A stretch of DNA of 27,553 nt from a virus: positions 1 to 27,553 of the IMG/VR virus record IMGVR_UViG_3300025127_000206; one strand, written 5' to 3'. How positions within the stretch are numbered: position 1 is the stretch's first letter; each line of letters starts with the position of its first letter. The translations under genes and the position numbers were made by a program. Below, piece after piece: positions 15,140 through 22,115 of this stretch. Below the pieces are notes generated by a model that saw only the letters and a program-made list of their open reading frames with translations, was not told where the DNA came from and made no database searches.

Positions 15140-15907
15140 CTATGCTGTGTTAGTTTTTAGTTGCCAGCCCTTGTTAGAACCAGTGTAAAAAAGTGTGACT
15201 GATTGATTGTTTGTTGTAAGATCTATTGAGGCAGCTGTCCCTTGAATTTTATCTGATCCGTTTGGTGCCACAACACATTTGTTAGTTCCAAAACCATTAG
15301 ATGCTGATACATCCATAATAACTATTTCATCACCCACTGCTCCTGCAGGTAAAGTAATTGTTACAATATTAGCTACCGTGTCCACACCTATTTGATCACC
15401 AGGAACTGCTGTGTATGCAGTTTTACTTGCAGCTGTTACAGTTGTAAATCCTTTTTGCAACATACCTAATGATGTTGCTGGTACACTACCTCTAGAATAA
15501 ACTAAAGCTGTTGCACCTTCAGGAAGAGGTACTTGTGTAGATGCACTTTGACCTGTTGTTAATAAAGTTACAGTGTAGCTGTCACCAGCTCCACCTCTAG
15601 TAGTTCCATCCTCTACAAAAAATACTCTGTTTGCATTACCACCTGTTGTAGATGCAGGCATCGCTAAACTTGCATTGCCAGATAAAGTTCCTACAACTTT
15701 AATGTAAAGATTTTTACCATTCGCGCTCGCCGATCCGTCAGCCAAGCTTAATGTAGTTGTGCCAGTGCTTAAAGTTACTTCTACATAACCTGACACTGCT
15801 TGTTGTAATAATTGTAAATTAGTATTTGTAATTGTACCCCATAGACCAGCTTTTTCACCGGTTGCTACAAGTTCTAATGATAAATCTGTTGAATAAGTTG
15901 ATGCCAT
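15140..15907 (-). CDS. Tail/fibre-type structural protein, 255 aa
   Basis: The N-terminus STYSTDLSLELVATGEKAGL, then WGTITNTNLQLLQQAVSGY, is a common marine-phage tail/fibre opening. Residues about 163-250 (AYTAVPGDQIGV, VTITLPAGAVGDEIVIMD, VAPNGSDKIQG, SVTLFYTGSNKGWQL) correspond piece by piece to the N-terminal domain of the three glycine-rich fibres at 19308-23534, so this beta domain is shared by four proteins in the window. No ribosome-binding site is obvious; the ATG follows the previous stop by one base, suggesting coupling. It is probably a virion surface protein or fibre base. Confidence 0.8.
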   Translation of the reverse strand: MASTYSTDLSLELVATGEKAGLWGTITNTNLQLLQQAVSGYVEVTLSTGTTTLSLADGSASANGKNLYIKVVGTLSGNASLAMPASTTGGNANRVFFVEDGTTRGGAGDSYTVTLLTTGQSASTQVPLPEGATALVYSRGSVPATSLGMLQKGFTTVTAASKTAYTAVPGDQIGVDTVANIVTITLPAGAVGDEIVIMDVSASNGFGTNKCVVAPNGSDKIQGTAASIDLTTNNQSVTLFYTGSNKGWQLKTNTA

Positions 15908-15908
15908 A

Positions 15909-16358
15909 TTAATAAGGTTTTATTGGTGTCCAAACCATTGTTGCTCCTGGTACTATGTCGTTCCACGTAATAACTCCTGGTTCTACGGTATCTAATGTTA
16001 ACTGAGAACCTGTAGGACTTATATTTGCGTCAGCTGTTATTGTAACATTACCTGTCGCCAAGGTCAAGTCAACACCTGAAGGTAAAACTTCTGTGTTTAT
16101 AACAACTGTTGCAGTGCCTGTATTTAATGTAACTTGAGATCCTGTAACAGTGTGATCTACATCTGTTCTAATACTTAAAGTACCAAGACCTAAAGTTACT
16201 TGATTTGCTGTTAAATTTTCAGTTACAGCGTCTGCAATAATACCTACACTGCCTATAGTGATATTTACCTGATTGCCAGTTACCGATACGTTTACATCTG
16301 AATCGGGCCCTGATGTAGCAAATGGTAATGCTGATATTGCGTCAAATCCTAAACTCAT
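15909..16358 (-). CDS. Tandem beta-repeat virion-like protein, 149 aa
   Basis: After a short N-terminal ISALPFATSG segment the chain consists of about five imperfect repeats of roughly 22 residues. Each has a TGxQVTLxxGT turn followed by an alternating hydrophobic strand. The C-terminus is TWNDIVPGATMVWTPIKPY. The regular beta pattern and absence of cysteine point to an elongated fibre, spike or decoration protein. The start has AAGGAA upstream and lies directly after the hairpin terminator, so it may head the next transcript segment. The gene is co-directional with, and two bases from, the 255-aa structural gene. Confidence 0.82.
   Translation of the reverse strand: MSLGFDAISALPFATSGPDSDVNVSVTGNQVNITIGSVGIIADAVTENLTANQVTLGLGTLSIRTDVDHTVTGSQVTLNTGTATVVINTEVLPSGVDLTLATGNVTITADANISPTGSQLTLDTVEPGVITWNDIVPGATMVWTPIKPY
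15954..16295 (-). repeat. Five degenerate ~22-residue protein repeats
   Basis: Within the 149-aa protein the units fall at about residues 22-45, 46-68, 69-91, 92-112 and 113-135. The best-kept cores are VTGNQVNITIG, LTANQVTLGLG, VTGSQVTLNTG, LPSGVDLTLATG and PTGSQLTLDT. The repetition is clear in protein but largely eroded in DNA, so the duplication is old rather than a recombination hot spot. Confidence 0.75.
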
Positions 16359-16368
16359 AAATTTCCTT

Positions 16369-16406
16369 AAAAGGGGACAGTAGGTATGTGGTGGTGTACT
16401 GTCCCC
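16369..16406 (-). terminator. Rho-independent terminator-like hairpin after the oxygenase genes
   Basis: GGGGACAGTA (16373-16382) and TACTGTCCCC (16397-16406) form a perfect ten-pair, GC-anchored stem around a 14-base loop. On the minus strand the stem is followed by TTTT (16372-16369). It sits just after the last oxygenase gene and just before the ribosome-binding site of the 149-aa gene. It could end or attenuate transcription, or stabilise or delimit mRNAs. The T-tract is short, so full termination is uncertain. Confidence 0.65.
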
Positions 16407-16420
16407 ATCTAAAGATTATA

Positions 16421-17041
16421 TCATCGTTTAAACCAAGAAGGAAGACCTAAATGTGGACGCTTGTCAAACATATTATCCTTCGCTCCTGGAGTTTTACGAT
16501 TGTTATAATGCAGAAAAACTTGTACGCATTCTTTGCCTTTGAATTTTTCTCTCCAATGTTCTAGCTCACAGCCAGAATAAACCAGCATATCGCCTGGTTT
16601 TAAATCTACCTTGATACCTTTCTTACCAACTTCTCCAGATGGCTCTAAATATATTGGCCAATCATCGCCGCCTAAATTCATGGTCGTAGATATCTCACAA
16701 CTAAATCTATCTTTGTGTCTTTTTAAAATATCACCTTTTTTGTAGATCCGTGCATATGTATACGCTGGATATAATTTTAATCCTGTTGCTTTTTCCATAT
16801 CTGGTAGACATTTTAATAGTAATGTTTCCATAGCCATGTTTGCATATTGAGAATAGGTGTTTGGTATTTGACCATCTGGTTCTTCGTAATATCCAATGAT
16901 AGTTTCAAATGGTGAAAAGTACCTAGATTGTCTACAAGTATCATAAACTTGTTTTTGCATACAAAAATAATTTCTAATAAAAGCTGCTAAATCTTTTGAT
17001 ATAGCTTGTTTAATAATTGTATACTTTTTCTTTTTAAACAT
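16421..17041 (-). CDS. 2OG-Fe(II) oxygenase (third of a tandem set)
   Basis: A 206-aa non-haem iron, 2-oxoglutarate-dependent dioxygenase-type protein. The iron facial triad is visible as His109-x-Asp111 (RHKDRFSCE) and distal His162 (ELEHWREKF). The strands between them include TTMNLGGDD, LKPGDMLVYSG and VQVFLHY, the usual double-stranded beta helix. The basic residue expected to bind the 2OG carboxylate is not certain; R166 or K168 are candidates. The start is placed at ATG 17041, giving an eight-base overlap with the upstream oxygenase gene; the longer frame would begin at a non-ATG codon 22 codons earlier. Substrate unknown. The end of the gene is followed closely by the hairpin terminator. 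Confidence 0.85.
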   Translation of the reverse strand: MFKKKKYTIIKQAISKDLAAFIRNYFCMQKQVYDTCRQSRYFSPFETIIGYYEEPDGQIPNTYSQYANMAMETLLLKCLPDMEKATGLKLYPAYTYARIYKKGDILKRHKDRFSCEISTTMNLGGDDWPIYLEPSGEVGKKGIKVDLKPGDMLVYSGCELEHWREKFKGKECVQVFLHYNNRKTPGAKDNMFDKRPHLGLPSWFKR

Positions 17042-17666
17042 CTTTTGCCATTTCTTTCGGAACAGCTTGTATATTCCAATGTATAAATCTAAATGGTTCA
17101 ATACCAAAGTCTACTGCATATTCGTGCTCTAAGTATCCTGGAAATATAATTAATGTTCCAGGTTTTGGTTTAAGATGAAATTGTTCGTGACCTGGCCATA
17201 TACCTTTTAAGTCTGGTTTCATTTTTAATTTTGTGCATCTTGCACCAGTCTTTGGTTCGTGAAATACTGGATAAGAAGTTTTATCACTACACTTTAAAAA
17301 ATAAAAACCTGATACGTGTTGATTCCAATGTATGTGTGCTGAATGATGTCCACCACCTTTTTTAGCAAACTCTTGTACCCACAGCTCACTAAACATAGTT
17401 GTATATTGTGACATGTCATAACCTTGGTGATCTAAATACTCCCAAGATTTTTGACCAACATAATTTCTAAAATCTAAAAAATCATTATCCATCGTAAGTG
17501 GTGTTGAATGATATGATCTTCCAAAGTCACCATGCTCTTTTATAAATTTCTTTTCTCTGTTTCTTGCATCTTTGATATATTTATTAGATGCTTTATTTAA
17601 AGACTTAACAAACTCTGGTTTTTCCTCATTCCATATTACAGTTGGAAAATAACTATTTATAAACAT
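17034..17666 (-). CDS. 2OG-Fe(II) oxygenase, TIGR02466/2OG-FeII_Oxy_5-like
   Basis: A 210-aa protein in which residues 94-200 carry the oxygenase core. Visible elements: ELWVQEFAKKGGGHHSAHIH with the iron pair at His111-x-His113, SGFYFLK, FHEPKTGA, then KPGTLIIFPGYLEHEYAV with distal His181, and EPFRFIHWN with Arg193 for 2-oxoglutarate. The HxH in place of HxD, and the SGxYFL and FPxxLEH patterns, are as in the conserved family known as TIGR02466 or 2OG-FeII_Oxy_5. Members are common in marine phages and their substrates are mostly unknown. It starts in a TAATG overlap with the PKHD-type gene and overlaps the following oxygenase by eight bases. Confidence 0.85.
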   Translation of the reverse strand: MFINSYFPTVIWNEEKPEFVKSLNKASNKYIKDARNREKKFIKEHGDFGRSYHSTPLTMDNDFLDFRNYVGQKSWEYLDHQGYDMSQYTTMFSELWVQEFAKKGGGHHSAHIHWNQHVSGFYFLKCSDKTSYPVFHEPKTGARCTKLKMKPDLKGIWPGHEQFHLKPKPGTLIIFPGYLEHEYAVDFGIEPFRFIHWNIQAVPKEMAKDV

Positions 17667-18304
17667 TATTTAAAAGGCCTCCCTAAATGCCATACCACAA
17701 GACTATATCTTGTGCCTGATGTTACTGGTTTAACTCGATGCCACACAAAACTAGGAAATACAATAATAGATCCTTTTGGTAATATCTCTTTACATTGTAT
17801 TCTATGCTTTGATTCGTCTCTCATATGTGGATCATAGTTTCTAAAATCAAATTCTAATTCACCACCTTTGTATTCTGAACCATCTGTTAACTGACAAGTC
17901 ATAGACAGCTTTCTAATTTTACCATGGTCAGGATCATTTTTATTTTTTCTTTCATAAGGTTTGTCCCAACTATCACAATGCCAATCATAATATTGATTTA
18001 ATTTATATTTTGTAAACTGACAAGACTCACTTCTGTCCCAATCAAAGTTCCAACCAGCATTTCTATTTGCCTCGTGAACATATGGATGTAATTCTTTATA
18101 TATCCAAGTATCATTTAACCATACTAAATCAGAGTTTCTTTTTCTTTTTAAATCTAATACTTCTTCTTTTTTTAATTTTCTATCACCATATCCACCAGTT
18201 CTAGCCATTTCTTCTTTTTGTGCATTTGCATAAGCTATTACATCATCACAAAACTTTGGTGTAAGGACACCACTAAAATACCAATAATAATTAGATATAT
18301 TCAT
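17666..18304 (-). CDS. PKHD/prolyl-4-hydroxylase-type 2OG-Fe(II) oxygenase
   Basis: A 212-aa protein with a textbook prolyl-hydroxylase-like core. YYDWHCDSW provides His109 and Asp111, RKLSMTCQLTDGSEYKGGEL (131-150) the conserved lid strand, IVFPSFVWHRVKPV the distal His189, and GTRYSLVVWHLGRPF Arg199 and the family ending. All catalytic residues are present, so it is probably active. The reaction would be hydroxylation of a protein or small-molecule substrate with 2-oxoglutarate and oxygen. It overlaps the upstream gene by 14 bases and the next one as TAATG. Placed next to glycine- and proline-containing fibres, a virion protein is a conceivable substrate, but that is inference only. Confidence 0.92.
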   Translation of the reverse strand: MNISNYYWYFSGVLTPKFCDDVIAYANAQKEEMARTGGYGDRKLKKEEVLDLKRKRNSDLVWLNDTWIYKELHPYVHEANRNAGWNFDWDRSESCQFTKYKLNQYYDWHCDSWDKPYERKNKNDPDHGKIRKLSMTCQLTDGSEYKGGELEFDFRNYDPHMRDESKHRIQCKEILPKGSIIVFPSFVWHRVKPVTSGTRYSLVVWHLGRPFK

Positions 18305-18794
18305 AAGTTATAGTTTGTACAAAATTTAAACTATCCTTTTGATTATTAGTTAAGTAATACATATTAGTTGATGGAAACATTATAAATTTATTGTTTGTAA
18401 GTTCTATGTCCCAACTTCTACCTTTACGTCTGTTGTCTTCAAAATGTATCCGAACTATACAATCTTTGACTTTTACACCATATAATAATGTAAAGTCTGG
18501 AGAGTTCCTCAAATCTACTGGATCAATATTAAGTAATGGAATTGTAGTTTCCGCAGGTTTATAAATGTTACCCCACGTTTTTTTGTTAACTAAATTAATA
18601 TCATACTCAAGACCAACGTGATCTCGCATATATGTATTTAACATATCCCAAGTTCTTGAAAATGGAAATTGTTTGTTTTGAATTACTGATTGTAAGATGT
18701 CGCCTGATAATTTATCTCGGTCAATGTCCCAATCTTTAGGCATTGCCACATCACCAAAATATAATGCTTGTTCGCTTAATACTTTCTTTTGCAT
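18291..18794 (-). CDS. Phage protein with DSBH-like C-terminus, no obvious iron site
   Basis: A 167-aa protein whose C-terminal 70 residues (VRIHFEDNRRKGRSWDIEL, FIMFPSTNMYYLTNNQ, NFVQTITYEY) follow the strand order of 2OG oxygenases. FIMFPST stands where their IIFPS motif is, but the histidine that normally follows is replaced by tyrosine and no HxD pair is obvious. It may be a degenerate relative or an unrelated beta protein. I recall the SWDI...FPSTN...NNQ...LNF...TITYE pattern in T4-like cyanophages, without known function. It is co-transcribed with, and overlaps by 14 bases, the PKHD-type gene. GGTGG lies close before its ATG. Confidence 0.72.
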   Translation of the reverse strand: MQKKVLSEQALYFGDVAMPKDWDIDRDKLSGDILQSVIQNKQFPFSRTWDMLNTYMRDHVGLEYDINLVNKKTWGNIYKPAETTIPLLNIDPVDLRNSPDFTLLYGVKVKDCIVRIHFEDNRRKGRSWDIELTNNKFIMFPSTNMYYLTNNQKDSLNFVQTITYEYI

Positions 18795-18812
18795 ACCACC
18801 ACCATTTTTAAT

Positions 18813-19268
18813 TTATGCGTTTCTGTCTGTCAAGTCCCAAGACTGGCCTGATTCATTCCAAACATAACACCAAGAATGTGTCCCAGCTTCGTTTTGTGAA
18901 ATTTGTTCTGCAGTTAATGCTGGAGCATCACCGATTGGTGATTGCCATCTAGCATCAGTTGTATTTTTTACCCAAGAAGCGTAAGGTTTTTTAGGCCAAA
19001 AGATTTGATTATCTTCGTCCCAAGTATAACCTATACCTGCGTAGTTTCCTCTAAATGCTTTTGAATCGTCACCTGATGAATGTTTATTTTGTGATGTATT
19101 ATATGAAGTTTGAATCCACATTTGTGCAGGCCAATTATTGTGTGTTTCTAAATATTGTTGACCTACTGATTCATCCTCAACACCATCAGCGTTAAGCATA
19201 TCAGAATTATTCAAAGTTAATACTTGAATAATTTTTCCGTTAGCTCCTAATTTTGCAAAATGTGCCAT
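18813..19268 (-). CDS. Conserved marine-phage virion-associated-type protein, 151 aa
   Basis: The opening MAHFAKLGANGKIIQVLTLN, then WIQTSYNT, RGNYAGIGYTWDED, PKKPYASWV and a tryptophan-rich C-terminus (HSWCYVWNESGQSWDL), is a family I recognise from many cyanophage and marine myovirus genomes, usually near tail genes. Its function is not established to my knowledge. The protein is soluble, acidic and rich in aromatic residues. AGGAG in front of the ATG is strong. It lies between the glycine-rich fibres and the oxygenase group. Fibre accessory or oxygenase substrate are both possible roles; neither is shown. Confidence 0.82.
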   Translation of the reverse strand: MAHFAKLGANGKIIQVLTLNNSDMLNADGVEDESVGQQYLETHNNWPAQMWIQTSYNTSQNKHSSGDDSKAFRGNYAGIGYTWDEDNQIFWPKKPYASWVKNTTDARWQSPIGDAPALTAEQISQNEAGTHSWCYVWNESGQSWDLTDRNA

Positions 19269-19307
19269 AATGTTTCTCCTTATATATTAATTTTAATTAC
19301 CATTCAA

Positions 19308-20684
19308 CTATTGATATTTATACCTTATTATTACTATACCTGAACCTCCAGCTGCTCCTACAATAACTGAAGGGTTTAAACTGGAATTAGGATAAAAACC
19401 ACCACCACCTCCACCACCTCTATTAGCAGTTCCTGCTGTGGCGGCTCCTCCTGCTGTAGCACCATTTCCTCCTACACTTGATCCTCCTGCTCCAGCTGTA
19501 ATACATTGAAAACCACTTCCTCCACCTCCACCTGCATAAGCAAGTGGACTACCTGAAATAGAAGTTGTAGCTCCTGCTCCACCAGCACCTCCAACAGAAG
19601 TAGAAGAAGCTCCTCCTGCTGCTGTTGCACCGCCTCCACCACCAGCTCCATAGTTTGTAGTATTAGTTCCTGAACTTCCTGAATTGCCTTGTGATGGATT
19701 AACAGGAGGAGTGTTTCCTGTTCCTACAGGTTGAGCATCTACAGATCCTCCACCTGATCCTCCTGGTTGTCCTCCCTCTGGTGCTGGAAATGCACCAGGA
19801 GTACCATCTGTTGCTCCTCTACCACCACCTGTAGAAGTTATTGTTGAAAATACCGAATTTGAACCTGCTGTTGCAAGACCTCTATTGTCTGGAGGTGAAA
19901 AGGGTGCACCTGATCCTCCTGCACCAACTGTTATTGGAAAACCTGTTGCTGTAACTGATATGTCTCCTGCTCCATCCAATGGACTAGCTGTGTAAGGAGT
20001 TGTTGGAGATTTGTCTTCTCTAAATCCACCAGCACCACCACCTGCGGCTCTAACTGATCCACCACCTCCACCTCCTGCAACAACCATATATGAAACTTGA
20101 TTGTTTGTTGGTATATTTGATATTTGTGAAACACAAAAAGTTCCTGGTCCCGTAAAAGTATGAATTTTGCAATTTCCACAAGTTGTTATTGTACCACCTG
20201 TTGCTGTTACAAATAATTGTCCTGTTGCATTAGAAGTTGAATCTTGAACATTTTTCCAACCTTCAGTGTCGTCTACATAAACAAAAGTTAATGATTGACC
20301 TTCTGTGTTTGCTGCAAAAGAAGCAGCCACTCCACCTATTTTTTGTGATCCATTGGGTGTTATTGTTAATGCATTATTTTGAAATGTATTTGTATAATCA
20401 ACAACAGAAACAATATTTCCTGCAGTTCCTGCTGGTAAATTCATTGTAAATGCACTAGAAGATGTATCTGCAAAATAACCTTCTCCACTAGCTGCTGTAA
20501 ATGTAGATGTTTTAATAGATCCAGTTTGCCAATTAACAGCACCTGTTGCTCCAAAACCATTTGCAGTTCCATTGTTTGTAATTGTAGCACCAGCAGGGAT
20601 TGTGAATGTGTCTCCACTATCTCCTAATTGTGTTGTGCCACATGCTGCTCTTGGACTAATTTTATTTACTTTTATTTCACTCAT
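19308..20684 (-). CDS. Glycine-rich tail fibre/adhesin, copy 3 of 3
   Basis: A 458-aa protein. Residues 1-50 are a fibre-type opening (MSEIKVNKIS, LGDSGDTFTIPAGATITNNG). Residues 61-147 are the shared beta domain (GEGYFADT, LPAGTAGNIVSVVDY, ITPNGSQKIGG, LTFVYVDDTEGW). Next come IHTFTGPGTFCV and SYMVVAGGGGGG. Residues about 203-450 are rich in glycine, in blocks of up to seven. It ends GGSGIVIIRYKYQ, the same end as its two neighbours. The glycine-rich part resembles the polyglycine-II sandwich of phage adhesins such as S16 gp38, which bind host surface receptors; that structural link is inferred from composition. Spaced FCV/TCGNC cysteines occur. It is eight bases from the next paralogue. Confidence 0.85.
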   Translation of the reverse strand: MSEIKVNKISPRAACGTTQLGDSGDTFTIPAGATITNNGTANGFGATGAVNWQTGSIKTSTFTAASGEGYFADTSSSAFTMNLPAGTAGNIVSVVDYTNTFQNNALTITPNGSQKIGGVAASFAANTEGQSLTFVYVDDTEGWKNVQDSTSNATGQLFVTATGGTITTCGNCKIHTFTGPGTFCVSQISNIPTNNQVSYMVVAGGGGGGSVRAAGGGAGGFREDKSPTTPYTASPLDGAGDISVTATGFPITVGAGGSGAPFSPPDNRGLATAGSNSVFSTITSTGGGRGATDGTPGAFPAPEGGQPGGSGGGSVDAQPVGTGNTPPVNPSQGNSGSSGTNTTNYGAGGGGGATAAGGASSTSVGGAGGAGATTSISGSPLAYAGGGGGSGFQCITAGAGGSSVGGNGATAGGAATAGTANRGGGGGGGFYPNSSLNPSVIVGAAGGSGIVIIRYKYQ

Positions 20685-20691
20685 AATTTAC

Positions 20692-22113
20692 CTATGCAAT
20701 TTTATACCTTATTATAACTACACCACTACCTCCAGTACCAGCGGTACAATTATTATTAACTCCACCACCGCCACCACCAGTATTAGCTGTTCCATTATTT
20801 GAAGAACCACCAGAATTAGATCCATCTCCACCACCACCAGTTCCACCTGAAGCAGGAGAAGTTCCACCTGATCCACCACCACCTCCAGCTCTTGCAACTG
20901 GACTTGCTGTAATACATGATGTTGCTCCAGCTCCACCAGCACCACCATTATTTGTGCCAGGTGATCCTGATCCTGCAGCAGTAGCTCCACCTCCACCTCC
21001 TGCACCAGTTGCTGGATTTCTTCCTGCACCTCCAGGATTACCTTGTGCTGGAGTTGTAGGAGGGGTGTTTCCTGCAGCACCAGATGCAGTATTTCCTCCA
21101 GATTGTCCACCACCTGAACCACCAGCTGCTGCACCGCTACCATGTCCAGATCCTGGACTTTTATTACCACCACCTCCACCTGCAGCAGTAATTGTTGAAA
21201 ATGTTGAACTAGAACCATTACAAGCGTTTCCACCACTTGATGTAGATGGTGTAGTTCCTGCTCCACCTGCTCCAACTGTAATTGGAAAAGCTGTTGCTGT
21301 AACTGTAACTCTGTTTGGTGAGTTTGGATAACCATCAAGTGGACTTGCAGTAAAAGGTGTTGCTGGTGATTTTAATTCTCTATATCCTCCGGCACCGCCA
21401 CCACTACCTTTATTTCCTCCTCCTCCACCACCACCTGCTACAACTAAATAAGATACTACGTTATTTGCAGCACAAACTGCTACACCACTTACACAAAATG
21501 TTCCTGGACCTGTAAATGTATGAATTCTACAAGTTGGTGTATTAGTTATAGTTCCACCAGTTGCTTGTATAAAATCATTACCTGGTGTTTTAAATAAATT
21601 ATCTTGAACTGATCTCCAACCAACTGTTGCATCTATATAAACAAAAGTAACTCCTTGGCCTTCTGTATTTAAAACAAGACTTCCGTTAGCAGCACCACCA
21701 TTAATTTTTTCTCCACTTGCTGGATTAATTATAGCTGCATTGTCATCAAATGTGTTGTTGTAATCTTGAAAAGCAACAACAGCACCAGCAGAACCTGATG
21801 GAAGTGTTGCTTCAACCTCTCCACTTGTTGTATTTATAAAATAACCTTCACCATCAGAAGCACTAAAATCTGTTGTTTTAATACTGCTAGTTTGCCAATC
21901 AACTACTTGACCTGCACTACCAAAACCTGATTGAGTTGCACCTGATGCAAGAGCCACAGTACCACCACATCTACCAATTGTAACTGTTGCGCCACATACA
22001 ACAATTGTATTACCAGCTCCTGATCCTACCGTTGTTGTTGATCCACATTTTTTAATGATGTTTGAATCATCTGAAACTTTATTTATATTATCTACTTTAA
22101 TTTTACTTGTCAT
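20692..22113 (-). CDS. Glycine-rich tail fibre/adhesin, copy 2 of 3
   Basis: A 473-aa paralogue with a longer N-terminus that includes a small repeat of TxxVGSGAGNTIVVCGATVT type and extra cysteines (KKCGST, VVCGAT, GRCGGT). The beta domain has GEGYFINT, LPSGSAGAVVAFQDY and VTFVYIDATVGW. IHTFTGPGTFCVSG and SYLVVAGGGGGGG follow, then the lattice with glycine runs, ending GGSGVVIIRYKIA. The beta domain deviates most among the three copies, for example ASGEKINGG for the usual NGSxKIGG. Likely an alternative receptor-binding protein or a partner in a hetero-oligomeric fibre. It is two bases from the first copy and eight from the third. Confidence 0.85.
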   Translation of the reverse strand: MTSKIKVDNINKVSDDSNIIKKCGSTTTVGSGAGNTIVVCGATVTIGRCGGTVALASGATQSGFGSAGQVVDWQTSSIKTTDFSASDGEGYFINTTSGEVEATLPSGSAGAVVAFQDYNNTFDDNAAIINPASGEKINGGAANGSLVLNTEGQGVTFVYIDATVGWRSVQDNLFKTPGNDFIQATGGTITNTPTCRIHTFTGPGTFCVSGVAVCAANNVVSYLVVAGGGGGGGNKGSGGGAGGYRELKSPATPFTASPLDGYPNSPNRVTVTATAFPITVGAGGAGTTPSTSSGGNACNGSSSTFSTITAAGGGGGNKSPGSGHGSGAAAGGSGGGQSGGNTASGAAGNTPPTTPAQGNPGGAGRNPATGAGGGGGATAAGSGSPGTNNGGAGGAGATSCITASPVARAGGGGGSGGTSPASGGTGGGGDGSNSGGSSNNGTANTGGGGGGVNNNCTAGTGGSGVVIIRYKIA

Positions 22114-22115
22114 AA

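Noticed and set aside
16415-16420. Perfect minus-strand TATAAT just before the hairpin
   Set aside because: No acceptable -35 at 16-18 bases upstream and it lies at the edge of the oxygenase gene; a promoter cannot be supported.
20954-21331. 125-aa proline-rich plus-strand frame resembling an extensin
   Set aside because: Simply the reverse complement of the glycine repeat region, CCN codons opposite GGN.
20718-21338. 206-aa Gln/Leu/Val-rich frame within a fibre gene
   Set aside because: Other frame of GGN repeats; low complexity produced by the glycine codons.
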